Below, piece by piece: positions 1-6,520 of a stretch of 9,613 nucleotides of DNA. Source of the DNA: an uncultured Selenomonadaceae bacterium (GTDB taxonomy: Bacteria > Bacillota > Negativicutes > Selenomonadales > Selenomonadaceae); the NCBI GenBank assembly GCA_905235425.1, contig CAJOKY010000132.1, forward strand, positions 1 to 9,613. Reading direction: 5' to 3'. Both the position numbers and the translations under genes were made by a program. Numbering within the stretch: the first letter of the stretch is position 1; each line of letters begins with the position of its first letter. The notes under the pieces are model-generated. The model was not told where the DNA came from and did no database searches. It worked only from the letters and a program-made list of their open reading frames with translations.

Positions 1-105
1 TTAGCTTTTAGCTCTTAGCTGTTAATGGCTAATCGCTAATCACTAATCGCTAATGGCTAATGGCTAATGGCTAATCCCTACTCCCTGATCCCTACTCCCT
101 ACCTG
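1..105. repeat. Heptamer tandem array A1 (truncated by window edge)
   Basis: Fifteen consecutive 7-base units in perfect register from 1 to 105. The first three begin TTAG, the next eight follow CTAATNN or a close variant, and the last four are CTACTCC-like. The last unit (99-105) contains the trpD stop codon (CTA at 99-101, TAG on the minus strand) and its final codon. On the minus strand four GGG tracts (CCC on plus at 76-78, 83-85, 90-92, 97-99) with 4-base loops start at the stop codon itself. TAA on plus and TAG on minus recur every 7 bases, so all six frames are closed. No gene or promoter is visible within it, and the array may continue to the left. Confidence 0.9.
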
Positions 106-1118
106 TTGCTGACCTCAATGAACTTGTCAAGCGTAGCAGTTGCCGCGCCGCTGTCAATAAGACTTTGTGCAAGCTTAATGCCTTCTGCAACGGTAGGCGC
201 TTTGTCGGCAATGTAAAGAGACGCACCGGCATTTAACAGTGTCGCATCATGTTTAAAACCTTTATCGACGCCGGATAAAATGTCGCGGGTAATTTTCGCA
301 TTTTCGGCAGGTTCGCCGCCTTTTAAATCAGATTTTTGACAGAGTTTAAAACCAAAATCTTCCGGCGAAATCGTGTAGCGCTTATACCAGCCGTCGCGAA
401 ATTCACAAATCGCAGTAGGTGCACTTAACGAAATTTCGTCAAGCTTATCCATACCGTAAACAACCATGCCGCGCCTTACGCCTAAATCGATTAAAACGCG
501 CGTCAACGGCTCAACCAAGTATTCATCATAAACGCCGAGAAGTTGCATTTTAGGGCTTGCGGGATTGGTAAGCGGTCCCAAAATATTAAACACCGTGCGA
601 AAACCCAGTTCACGACGAATAGCGCCGACGTATTTCATAGACGCGTGATATTTCTGCGCGAAGAGAAAACACATACCGACTTCATTCAAAAGTTCCCTGC
701 ACTTTTCGGGACTTTGGTCAATGTTCACGCCCAACGCCTCAAGACAATCGGCAGTACCGCATTTTGACGACGCCGCGCGGTTACCGTGTTTTGCAACCTT
801 CACGCCGCCTGCCGCCGCAATAAGCGCCGAAGTTGTTGAGATATTAAAACTCTGCGCATTGTCGCCGCCGGTACCGACAATTTCAAAAACTTCAAAATCT
901 GTTTCAACTTTCAACGCGTGACTTCGCATAGCCGCCGCGCAACCTGAAATTTCGTCTGCCGTTTCAGCCTTCGCGCTTTTTGTAGACAATGCCGCCAAAA
1001 ATGCAGAATTTTGAGTAGCGGTAGTTTCGCCGTTCATTATTTCATTCATGGAGTTGAAAGCTTCTTGATAGGTTAAATCTTCCTTGCTGACGATTTTTAT
1101 AATTGCATCTTTAATCAT
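99..1118 (-). CDS. trpD: Anthranilate phosphoribosyltransferase TrpD
   Basis: Transfers phosphoribose from PRPP to anthranilate, the second step of tryptophan synthesis, in the cytoplasm. The protein has 339 residues, normal for the family. Visible signatures are the PRPP-binding GTGGD at 82-86 followed by the SFNIST segment, KHGNR at 110-114, the RRELGFRTVFNILGPLTNP region and the LDEIS motif. The start is ATG at 1118 with an AAGGAGA ribosome site at 1127-1133, about 7 bases upstream. It follows trpG in the same orientation but is separated by a 230-base repeat array with no convincing promoter between, so it is probably read through from trpE. The last codon and the TAG stop lie inside repeat unit 99-105, which immediately continues into a G-tract series. 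The motifs look intact, so I expect a functional enzyme. Confidence 0.97.
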   Translation of the reverse strand: MIKDAIIKIVSKEDLTYQEAFNSMNEIMNGETTATQNSAFLAALSTKSAKAETADEISGCAAAMRSHALKVETDFEVFEIVGTGGDNAQSFNISTTSALIAAAGGVKVAKHGNRAASSKCGTADCLEALGVNIDQSPEKCRELLNEVGMCFLFAQKYHASMKYVGAIRRELGFRTVFNILGPLTNPASPKMQLLGVYDEYLVEPLTRVLIDLGVRRGMVVYGMDKLDEISLSAPTAICEFRDGWYKRYTISPEDFGFKLCQKSDLKGGEPAENAKITRDILSGVDKGFKHDATLLNAGASLYIADKAPTVAEGIKLAQSLIDSGAATATLDKFIEVSNR

Positions 1119-1125
1119 GTTTCAG

Positions 1126-1133
1126 TCTCCTTT
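1126..1133 (-). promoter_or_regulatory. Ribosome binding site of trpD
   Basis: The minus strand reads AAAGGAGA here, 7 bases before the ATG at 1118. It is the only unique sequence between the trpD start and repeat array A2, which begins at the very next base (1134). The array therefore abuts the ribosome site without interrupting it. Confidence 0.8.
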
Positions 1134-1357
1134 GGATTAGGGATTAGGGATTAGGAGGTAGAGAGTAGAAGGTAGGGGGTAGGAAACATAAAACCTACTA
1201 TCTACAATCTACAATCTACTATCTAAAATCTGCTCCCTGTTCCCTGATTAGCTGTTAGCTGTTAGCTTTTAGCGGCTAATGGCTAATGGCTAATCGCTAA
1301 AAGCTACTAACTACTTACTATTAACTACTAACTACTTACTAAGTACTACCTACTTAC
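1134..1357. repeat. Heptamer tandem array A2 between trpG and trpD
   Basis: About 31 units of 7 bases. The left arm (1134-1182) is seven units ending in TAG, from GGATTAG to GGGGTAG. A 12-base hinge (1183-1194) follows, containing a GTAGG/CCTAC inverted repeat (1179-1183 with 1194-1198, 10-base loop). The right arm (1195-1357) is mostly units beginning CTA or CTG, in blocks of similar units (CTACAAT, CTGTTCC, CTAATGG, CTACTAA types), with small register slips near 1271 and 1346. The right end supplies the trpG stop codon (CTA at 1350-1352). No ORF, promoter or tRNA is visible inside. It would be transcribed as an unusually long untranslated spacer within the trp operon. Confidence 0.9.
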
Positions 1358-1919
1358 TCAAAAAGTTTTGCAGAATATTTTTCCCGTACTGCGTCAAAAT
1401 ACTTTCAGGGTGAAATTGCACGCCGTAAATCGGAAAGTCTTTGTGCTGTACCGCCATAATTTCACCGTCCGACAAAGACCTTGCCGTAATTTTTAAACAC
1501 GTCGGCATTGAATCTTTTTCTGCAACCAGCGAGTGATATCGCCCTACCAAAAATTTTTGACAACAACCTTTGAAAATTGCTGAATCAGTATCGCAGATAA
1601 TTTCAGACGTTTTACCGTGCATTAACTTTTTCGCGTAGGTTATCTTTGCGCCAAACGCCGCGCAGATTGCTTGATGTCCGAGACATACGCCTAATATTGG
1701 AATTTCAGCGCCTACAATTTTTATCACGTCGATAATGATACCGGCGTTTTCGGGTCTGCCCGGTCCGGGCGAAAGTATTATCTGCGCGGGAGACAATTTT
1801 TTAATCTCATCAACCGTCATTGCGTCATTGCGTACAACTTTTATATCCGGCGTAATTTCGCCAATGTATTGATAGAGATTGTAAGAAAAGCTGTCGTAGT
1901 TATCAATTAACAGAACCAT
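1350..1919 (-). CDS. trpG: Anthranilate synthase component II, glutamine amidotransferase TrpG
   Basis: Supplies ammonia from glutamine to TrpE for anthranilate formation; the product may also serve PabA-like in folate synthesis, a known dual role of this family. The protein has 189 residues from the ATG at 1919. A class-I amidotransferase triad is visible: Cys79 in GVCLGHQ, His170 and Glu172 in QFHPES. The oxyanion segment SPGPGRPENAG lies at 50-60 and the N-terminal LLIDNYDSFSYNL is typical. I chose the internal ATG because GGAGG at 1926-1930 sits 6 bases before it; a longer form from 1946 would add nine unlikely residues. It overlaps the preceding DUF1294 gene by 17 bases, suggesting coupled translation. 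The C-terminal Ser-Lys-stop is encoded by repeat sequence AGTAAGTAG. Confidence 0.96.
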   Translation of the reverse strand: MVLLIDNYDSFSYNLYQYIGEITPDIKVVRNDAMTVDEIKKLSPAQIILSPGPGRPENAGIIIDVIKIVGAEIPILGVCLGHQAICAAFGAKITYAKKLMHGKTSEIICDTDSAIFKGCCQKFLVGRYHSLVAEKDSMPTCLKITARSLSDGEIMAVQHKDFPIYGVQFHPESILTQYGKNILQNFLSK

Positions 1920-2235
1920 GTAGCACCTCCAAAAGTTTTTCAACAATATGCCCGGGATTTGTATAAATCAGCGCGACAAATAATATATGCATACAAAGAA
2001 AAATTGGAACGCACAATTTAAATTTTAAGTGCAAAGTTTTGTGGTGAAAGATATTCATTGCCAAAAATGCGCCTAATGCTCCACCAATCGCCGACCACAT
2101 TAGTAACGTACTTTCTCTTATACGCCACCAATTTTTTTTGGCGCACAATTTATCATAGCCAAAAAGCGCAAAAGTAAAAATATTTATCACTGAAATGCAT
2201 GCTACTGCTACAAAAAGGGGATCATTCATTGCCAT
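1903..2235 (-). CDS. DUF1294 family small membrane protein
   Basis: A 110-residue hydrophobic protein with three probable transmembrane segments (about 7-27, 42-61 and 72-91). It shows the DUF1294 signature: a first helix ending in FGYDK, then the basic WWRIRESTLL stretch, the glycine-rich IGGALGAFLAMNIFHHKT segment and a last hydrophobic helix. The function of the family is unknown to me. The start at 2235 is favoured by GAGGTGA at 2242-2248, 6 bases upstream; an ATG two codons later is possible. It lies 21 bases after trpE and overlaps trpG by 17 bases, so it is locked between the two anthranilate synthase subunits and must be co-transcribed with them. It has no recognised role in tryptophan synthesis. 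Confidence 0.88.
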   Translation of the reverse strand: MAMNDPLFVAVACISVINIFTFALFGYDKLCAKKNWWRIRESTLLMWSAIGGALGAFLAMNIFHHKTLHLKFKLCVPIFLCMHILFVALIYTNPGHIVEKLLEVLHGSVN

Positions 2236-2256
2236 TTAATTCACCTCAAAATAATT

Positions 2257-3720
2257 TTAACTTTCCTCCACATTCATATTAAGCGCGGCAAGTGACGCCT
2301 TCGCCTTATTCAAACACTCTTCAAACTCTTTTTCTGCAACCGAATCAGCAACAATGCCCGCGCCTGAACGTACGAAAACTTTACCGTTTTTCTTGTAAAT
2401 AATTCTAATCGCAATGCCGGTATCCATATTGCCGGTGAAGTCAATGTAGCCTATCGCACCGCCGTAAATGCCGCGTTTATTATTTTCAAGCTCCGCAATA
2501 AGTTCACAAGCTCTGATTTTCGGCGCACCCGACAAAGTACCGGCAGGAAGTACGGCTTCAATCGCCGACAACGCGTCATAATCTGCGCGAATGTCGCCGC
2601 GTACCACCGAGCCAATGTGCATGACGTGAGAAAATCTTTCAATGCTGTGAAGTTTTTCAACCTGCACCGTACCGAATTTTGAAATTTTGCCTAAATCATT
2701 TCTGCCTAAGTCCACAAGCATATTGTGTTCGGCAAGCTCCTTTTCATCGGCAAGCAATTCTTTTTCAAGGCGTAAATCTTCTTCCGACGTTTTACCGCGC
2801 GGTCTTGTACCTGCTAAAGGAAAAGTATGAAGTACGCCGTTTTCAAGTTTTACCAACGTTTCGGGACTTGCACCGGCAACCTCAATATCCGTGCCGGAAA
2901 AATAAAACATATACGGCGAAGGATTTATAAGCCGTAAAATTCGGTACGTATTTAAAAGACTGCCTTCAAACGTCGCTGAAAGTCTGTTGGAAAGTACAAT
3001 CTGAAAAATGTCGCCTTCGCGAATATAATTTTTCGCCTTCTCAACCATCGCGCAGTACGCTTCTTTGTCGAAAAGCGGCTTAACTTCGCCTGTCAATTTA
3101 CTTTCCGGCTCAACCTTTTTCGTACCGTTCAAAATCAGTTCACGCATATTTTTCAGCTCGTCAACTGCGCGGCTGTAATTTTCATCAATATCATCAAGCG
3201 TCATATTTACGATTAAAATAATTTTCTGCCGCAGATTATCAAAGGCGATAACCTTATCAAAAAGCATTAAATCTACGTCTTGAAAATTTTCCGTATCTTC
3301 AACGCCGTTTTTAAGTGTCGGCTCGGCGTAGGTTATGTAGTCATAGGCGAAATAACCTACAAGTCCGCCGGTAAATGTCGGCAGGTAGTCAAGACGCGGG
3401 CTTTTATGATTCGCCAAAACTTCACGAATATGTTGAGATGGGTTATCGGTGAAAAATTCCGTGTCGCCGATTTTCATTTTGCCTGCGGTACACGTTATGC
3501 AGAGTTTTGGATTAAATCCCAAAAAAGTGTAGCGTCCCCACTTCTCCTTTTCAGTAACGGATTCAAGCATGTAACAATGCGCCGAAACATTTTTTAAAAT
3601 CCTAAGTACTTCAATCGGCGTCTTAACGTCCGCCAAAAGTTCACAGCTTACCGGAACGACTTTGTATTCACCGGCAGCGGCAATTTTGTGAACGTCTTCA
3701 AGTTGCGGTTTTATAATCAT
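2257..3720 (-). CDS. trpE: Anthranilate synthase component I TrpE
   Basis: Converts chorismate and ammonia to anthranilate, the committed and normally tryptophan-inhibited step. The protein has 487 residues from the ATG at 3720, the usual size. The N-terminal domain carries MLES at 51-54, matching the LLES tryptophan-binding motif, so feedback inhibition is likely retained. The C-terminal chorismate-binding domain shows GDIFQIVLSNR, the ERFSHVMH segment, AVLPAGTLSGAPK, the ELENNKRGIYGGAIGY region and a closing GAGIVADS with a Glu-rich end. The start is set by AGGAGG at about 3727-3733, 6 bases upstream; a TTG at 3735 would place this ribosome site inside the gene. It is first in the trp cluster, 21 bases before the DUF1294 gene, and stops with TAA away from any array. 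Confidence 0.97.
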   Translation of the reverse strand: MIIKPQLEDVHKIAAAGEYKVVPVSCELLADVKTPIEVLRILKNVSAHCYMLESVTEKEKWGRYTFLGFNPKLCITCTAGKMKIGDTEFFTDNPSQHIREVLANHKSPRLDYLPTFTGGLVGYFAYDYITYAEPTLKNGVEDTENFQDVDLMLFDKVIAFDNLRQKIILIVNMTLDDIDENYSRAVDELKNMRELILNGTKKVEPESKLTGEVKPLFDKEAYCAMVEKAKNYIREGDIFQIVLSNRLSATFEGSLLNTYRILRLINPSPYMFYFSGTDIEVAGASPETLVKLENGVLHTFPLAGTRPRGKTSEEDLRLEKELLADEKELAEHNMLVDLGRNDLGKISKFGTVQVEKLHSIERFSHVMHIGSVVRGDIRADYDALSAIEAVLPAGTLSGAPKIRACELIAELENNKRGIYGGAIGYIDFTGNMDTGIAIRIIYKKNGKVFVRSGAGIVADSVAEKEFEECLNKAKASLAALNMNVEES

Positions 3721-3771
3721 ATCGCGCCTCCTCAATTTCTGCCGAAAATATATCTGAAAATTAATTTTGCT

Positions 3772-3800
3772 AATATAACAACATTTTTATATTTTGTAAA
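3772..3800 (-). promoter_or_regulatory. Sigma-70-type promoter of the trp cluster
   Basis: On the minus strand a -35 box TTTACA (3795-3800) and a -10 box TATATT (3772-3777) are separated by exactly 17 bases; each differs from consensus at one position. Transcription would start near 3765, giving a leader of about 45 bases before trpE. That is too short for a leader peptide with attenuator or for a T-box. The promoter lies between trpE and repeat array A3, whose nearest unit begins at about 3821-3828. Confidence 0.7.
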
Positions 3801-3824
3801 GTTTTCGCAAAAAGATTTACTTTT

Positions 3825-4007
3825 TAGTGAGTAGTAGTTAGTGAGTAGTTAGTAGTGAGTAATTAATACCTACCCTCTACCCTCTACCCTCTACTCCCTA
3901 ATTAGTTAGTAGTAAGTAGTAAGTAGTCAGTAGTGAAAAATCTTAACCCCCCTACCCTCTACCCTCTACCCTCTACTCCCTAATCCCTGTTCCCTGTTCC
4001 CTAATAA
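3825..4007. repeat. Heptamer tandem array A3, two TAG-to-CTA modules, between divergent trpE and maa
   Basis: Module one: TAG-ending units from about 3821 to 3862, hinge TTAATAC at 3863-3869, then CTACCCT units from 3870 to 3898. Module two: TAG-ending units (TTAGTAG, TAAGTAG type) from 3899 to 3933, an A-rich then C-rich junction (3934-3951), then CTA/CTG units from 3952 to 4007. The stretches 3869-3902 and 3951-3984 are an exact 34-base direct repeat. The minus strand carries eight GGG-or-longer tracts between 3947 and 4001, and four more between 3873 and 3898. No gene lies in it, and I could not find a convincing promoter for the plus-strand gene downstream. Confidence 0.9.
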
Positions 4008-4056
4008 AAGCAGGAAAAATTTTCAATGCGGCGAAAGTCTTTGCTGGGTGATTAAA

Positions 4057-4632
4057 ATGACTGCAAAAACTGATATGCTTAAAGGCGAATGGTACGACGC
4101 AAATTTTGACCAAGAACTTTTGCGCGAAAGAATTTTTGTAAAAGACCTTTGCCTTGAGTTTAACAATACTAAAATGGCGGACGCTGAAGCGCGGCGAAGT
4201 ATCCTGCAAAAAATTTTACCGAACGTCGATGTCACAGCCGTTGAAATTTTGTCGCCGTTCATGGTTGACTACGGCTATAATATTTTTCTCGGCGCGGGAA
4301 CTTTTTTAAACCACAACATTTACTTAATGGACTGCGCACAAATTCGGCTGGGAAAAAAATGTTTCATAGGTCCAAACTGCGGCTTTTATACGGCGATTCA
4401 TCCTTTGAACGTGGAAAGGCGAAATGCCGGCTTTGAAATGGCGAAACCTATTACAATCAGCGATAATGTTTGGCTCGGCGGCGGCGTTACGATTTTGCCC
4501 GGCGTTACCATCGGTGAAGGCTCGGTTATCGGCGCAGGCAGTGTCGTAACTAAAGACATTCCCTCCGGCGTCGTGGCATTTGGTAACCCTTGCAAAGCCG
4601 TTCGCAAAATTCAGGAAGGATACAATGATTGA
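4057..4632 (+). CDS. Sugar O-acetyltransferase, maltose/galactoside acetyltransferase family
   Basis: A left-handed beta-helix acetyltransferase that would move acetyl from acetyl-CoA to a sugar hydroxyl. The protein has 191 residues from the ATG at 4057. The N-terminus (MLKGEWYDANFDQELLRER, residues 7-25) matches the family's maltose-acetyltransferase N-terminal domain. Hexapeptide repeats run from about residue 72, with the expected catalytic His115 in TAIHPL, then WLGGGVTILPGVTIGEGSVIGAGS and the closing VVAFGNPCKAVR. A GTG at 4048 could add three residues, but the family usually begins near the chosen ATG, and GGGTGA lies 5 bases before it. It overlaps folE2 by 8 bases, so the two are translated together. 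The natural substrate is not predictable; maa-type genes often have unclear roles. Confidence 0.92.
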   Translation: MTAKTDMLKGEWYDANFDQELLRERIFVKDLCLEFNNTKMADAEARRSILQKILPNVDVTAVEILSPFMVDYGYNIFLGAGTFLNHNIYLMDCAQIRLGKKCFIGPNCGFYTAIHPLNVERRNAGFEMAKPITISDNVWLGGGVTILPGVTIGEGSVIGAGSVVTKDIPSGVVAFGNPCKAVRKIQEGYND

Positions 4633-5407
4633 CGTACAAAATCAAGCTGATACAAGAGGAATAAAAATTCAGCGGACGGGCGTAACTAATGTTCACCTGC
4701 CGCTTTTAATTTCGGACGGCGGCAAAGTTCAGCCGGTAACCGCGCAGATTCGATTCACCGTGTCACTAAGTGAAAACCTGCGCGGCACGCATATGAGCCG
4801 GTTAATGGAAATTTTACACGATTGGACTTCCACCCCAATAAAAATTTCGGACGTAGAAAAAATTTTATGTGACGCACAAGAAAAATTGGACGCGGACGGT
4901 TCGACGATTCAGATTAAATTTAAATACTTCGTCGAACAATCCGCGCCTGTTTCAGAAAGAAAGTCTCTTATTGACGTTGACTGCGAAATTGCGGGTGAAT
5001 TATACGAAAATTCACGTATGCAATTAAGTTTAGGCTTAACTGTGCCGTTTACTTCGCTCTGTCCGTGCAGTCGTGAAATTTCAAATTTCGGTGCGCATAA
5101 CCAGCGGTCGATTTGCAAAATTAAATTGGAAGTTGCCGACATTGACAAGGCAGAAGACTTCGGCATAGAAAAAATTTTTCGTCTTATTGAGGCGCAGGGT
5201 TCAAGCAAGGTTTTTCCCATTCTCAAGCGCGAAGATGAAAAATTTGTCACTGAATACGCTTACCAAAATGCTAAATTTGTGGAAGATATTTTACGCGACG
5301 TTGTAATTTCTCTGCGCGGCGTAGAAAATATTTCCGGCTTTGAAGTAGAGTGCGAAAATTTCGAGTCAATTCACAATCACAACGCATATGCGTATTTTAG
5401 GGATTAG
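4625..5407 (+). CDS. folE2: GTP cyclohydrolase I type 2 (FolE2)
   Basis: Converts GTP to 7,8-dihydroneopterin triphosphate, the entry to tetrahydrofolate and, via QueD, to queuosine. The protein has 260 residues. FolE2 hallmarks are the N-terminal GVTNVHLPL, PVTAQIRFTVSLSENLRGTHMSRL, the metal/catalytic-site segment TSLCPCSREIS with Cys146 and Cys148, GAHNQRS with His158, and a C-terminal VECENFESIHNHNAYA. The ATG at 4625 is preceded by CAGGAAGGA and overlaps the upstream acetyltransferase by 8 bases. An earlier in-frame start at 4580 would add 15 residues belonging to the other gene's frame and is rejected. The last two codons and the TAG stop run into repeat array A4. FolE2 is the zinc-independent alternative to FolE; whether a FolE exists elsewhere is unknown. 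Confidence 0.96.
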   Translation: MIDVQNQADTRGIKIQRTGVTNVHLPLLISDGGKVQPVTAQIRFTVSLSENLRGTHMSRLMEILHDWTSTPIKISDVEKILCDAQEKLDADGSTIQIKFKYFVEQSAPVSERKSLIDVDCEIAGELYENSRMQLSLGLTVPFTSLCPCSREISNFGAHNQRSICKIKLEVADIDKAEDFGIEKIFRLIEAQGSSKVFPILKREDEKFVTEYAYQNAKFVEDILRDVVISLRGVENISGFEVECENFESIHNHNAYAYFRD

Positions 5408-5547
5408 GGATTAGGGAACAGGGATTAGGGAACAGGGATTAGGGAACAGGGATTAGGGATCAGGGATCAGTTAAAAGCTAATCGCTAACAGCTAATAGCT
5501 AACAGCTAACAGCTAATCGCTAACAGCTAATCGCTAACAGCTATACA
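5401..5547. repeat. Heptamer tandem array A4 with ten GGG tracts
   Basis: Twenty-one consecutive units in perfect 7-base register. The first ten are GGATTAG, GGAACAG or GGATCAG, with GGATTAG and GGAACAG alternating three times between 5408 and 5449. A hinge unit TTAAAAG (5471-5477) follows, then ten units beginning CTA (CTAATCG, CTAACAG types). The first unit carries the folE2 stop codon TAG (5405-5407), and the unit-like bases 5394-5400 lie in its coding end. GGG occurs ten times at exact 7-base steps from 5400 to 5465 on plus, the folE2 mRNA strand. The array stops 9 bases before the promoter at 5557. Confidence 0.93.
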
Positions 5548-5556
5548 GAGATTTTA

Positions 5557-5585
5557 TTGACGAAAAAAAAGTAATTCGTTAAAAT
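5557..5585 (+). promoter_or_regulatory. Sigma-70-type promoter of the oxidoreductase gene
   Basis: A -35 box TTGACG (5557-5562) and a -10 box TAAAAT (5580-5585) with a 17-base spacer rich in A; each box differs from consensus at one position. Transcription would start near 5592, leaving a leader of about 30 bases with AGGAG at 5612-5616, 7 bases before the ATG at 5624. Confidence 0.7.
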
Positions 5586-5623
5586 TATCTAAAATTTTTT
5601 TGGAGAGCGAAAGGAGCAAAAAA

Positions 5624-6520
5624 ATGGCTGTACACGTTATAAATGAAGCGCGACGCTGTCTGCAATGCAAAAAACCGCTTTGTCAATTAAAAGGCTGTCC
5701 GATAAAAACAAACGTGCCTGAAATGATTCGGCTGTTTCTTGCCGGTCAGACACAAGAAGCCGGTAAAATGCTTTTTGAAAATAATCCTCTGTCGATAGTC
5801 TGTTCGCTTGTATGCGATCACGAACATCAATGCGAAGGTAACTGCATTCAAGGCAAGCGCAAGGAAGGCGCGGCAATTCAAATTCCGAACATTGAGCATT
5901 ACATTTCGGATTCGTACTTTGACAGAATTGTTTTAGAAAAAGCGCCGGATACCGGTAAACGCGTTGCGATAATCGGTTCCGGTCCCGCAGGTATTACCAT
6001 TGCCGTAAAACTTGCCGCGCTCGGTCACCGCATAACAATTTTTGAACGTATGGATAAAATCGGCGGCATGATGCGTTACGGTATTCCTGCATTCCGCCTG
6101 CCGCGCGTAATTCTCGATCGTTATCAAACTAAACTGCGCGAAATGGGCATACACTTTAGACCAAATACAACGATTGGCGGAGCATTGCACCTTGACGATC
6201 TTTTCAATGACGGCTACGACGCGGTATTTATCGGTACCGGCGTATGGCGTCCGCGTCGTCCGGGTTGCAAAGGCGAATCTTTAGGTAATGTCCATTACGC
6301 GATTGACTACCTGCGCAATCCTGAGGCGTATGATTTAGGCGACAATGTGGCGATTATCGGCGCAGGCAATTCCGCTATCGACGTGGCGCGAACTGTTGTA
6401 AGAATGGGTGCGCAACATGTTACACTTTATGCACGCCGTCAACGCATTGCTGCAAGTCAGCGCGAATTGGACTACGCCGCAGTCGACGGTATTGAACTTC
6501 AACAGGGAATGGCGAATTAA
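5624..6520 (+). CDS. GltD/NfnB-family Fe-S flavoprotein oxidoreductase, N-terminal part before a frameshift
   Basis: N-terminal 297 residues of an NAD(P)H-linked oxidoreductase of the glutamate-synthase small-subunit type, often annotated as NADPH-dependent glutamate synthase. Two cysteine groups fit [4Fe-4S] ligands: Cys12, 15, 20, 25 and Cys60, 64, 70, 74. The FAD-binding GSGPAG is at 118-123, the family segment GGMMRYGIPAFRLP at 147-160 and the NAD(P)-binding GAGNSA at 246-251. The start is ATG 5624 with AGGAG upstream; a TTG at 5600 precedes the ribosome site. The frame closes at TAA 6518-6520, and the rest of the protein continues in the next frame. Skipping one base near 6515-6518 joins both parts into 417 residues with family-like spacing. 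Without partner genes nearby, glutamate synthase, an NfnB-like role or a related reductase are all possible. Confidence 0.85.
   Translation: MAVHVINEARRCLQCKKPLCQLKGCPIKTNVPEMIRLFLAGQTQEAGKMLFENNPLSIVCSLVCDHEHQCEGNCIQGKRKEGAAIQIPNIEHYISDSYFDRIVLEKAPDTGKRVAIIGSGPAGITIAVKLAALGHRITIFERMDKIGGMMRYGIPAFRLPRVILDRYQTKLREMGIHFRPNTTIGGALHLDDLFNDGYDAVFIGTGVWRPRRPGCKGESLGNVHYAIDYLRNPEAYDLGDNVAIIGAGNSAIDVARTVVRMGAQHVTLYARRQRIAASQRELDYAAVDGIELQQGMAN

Noticed and set aside
1134..4007. TRAP-binding sites, since UAG/GAG triplets recur near trp genes
   Set aside because: Spacing is mostly 4 bases (or 0-1 in GAGTAG stretches) rather than 2-3, and the same arrays flank genes unrelated to tryptophan.
4026..4055. 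Nine-codon upstream ORF before the acetyltransferase (ATG at 4026, TAA stop)
   Set aside because: It has no clear ribosome site and no codon bias that could indicate a leader peptide; chance is sufficient.
4909..5250. Minus-strand ORF of 113 codons inside folE2
   Set aside because: It is a shadow of the strongly supported folE2 gene, with no ribosome site or recognisable domain.
5401..5470. Telomere-like repeat (TTAGGGA resembles eukaryotic telomere units)
   Set aside because: The arrays are internal, between ordinary bacterial genes, and mix many unit types.
5401..5547. CRISPR array
   Set aside because: Units are 7 bases and contiguous; there are no 20-40 base repeats separated by unique spacers, and no cas genes.
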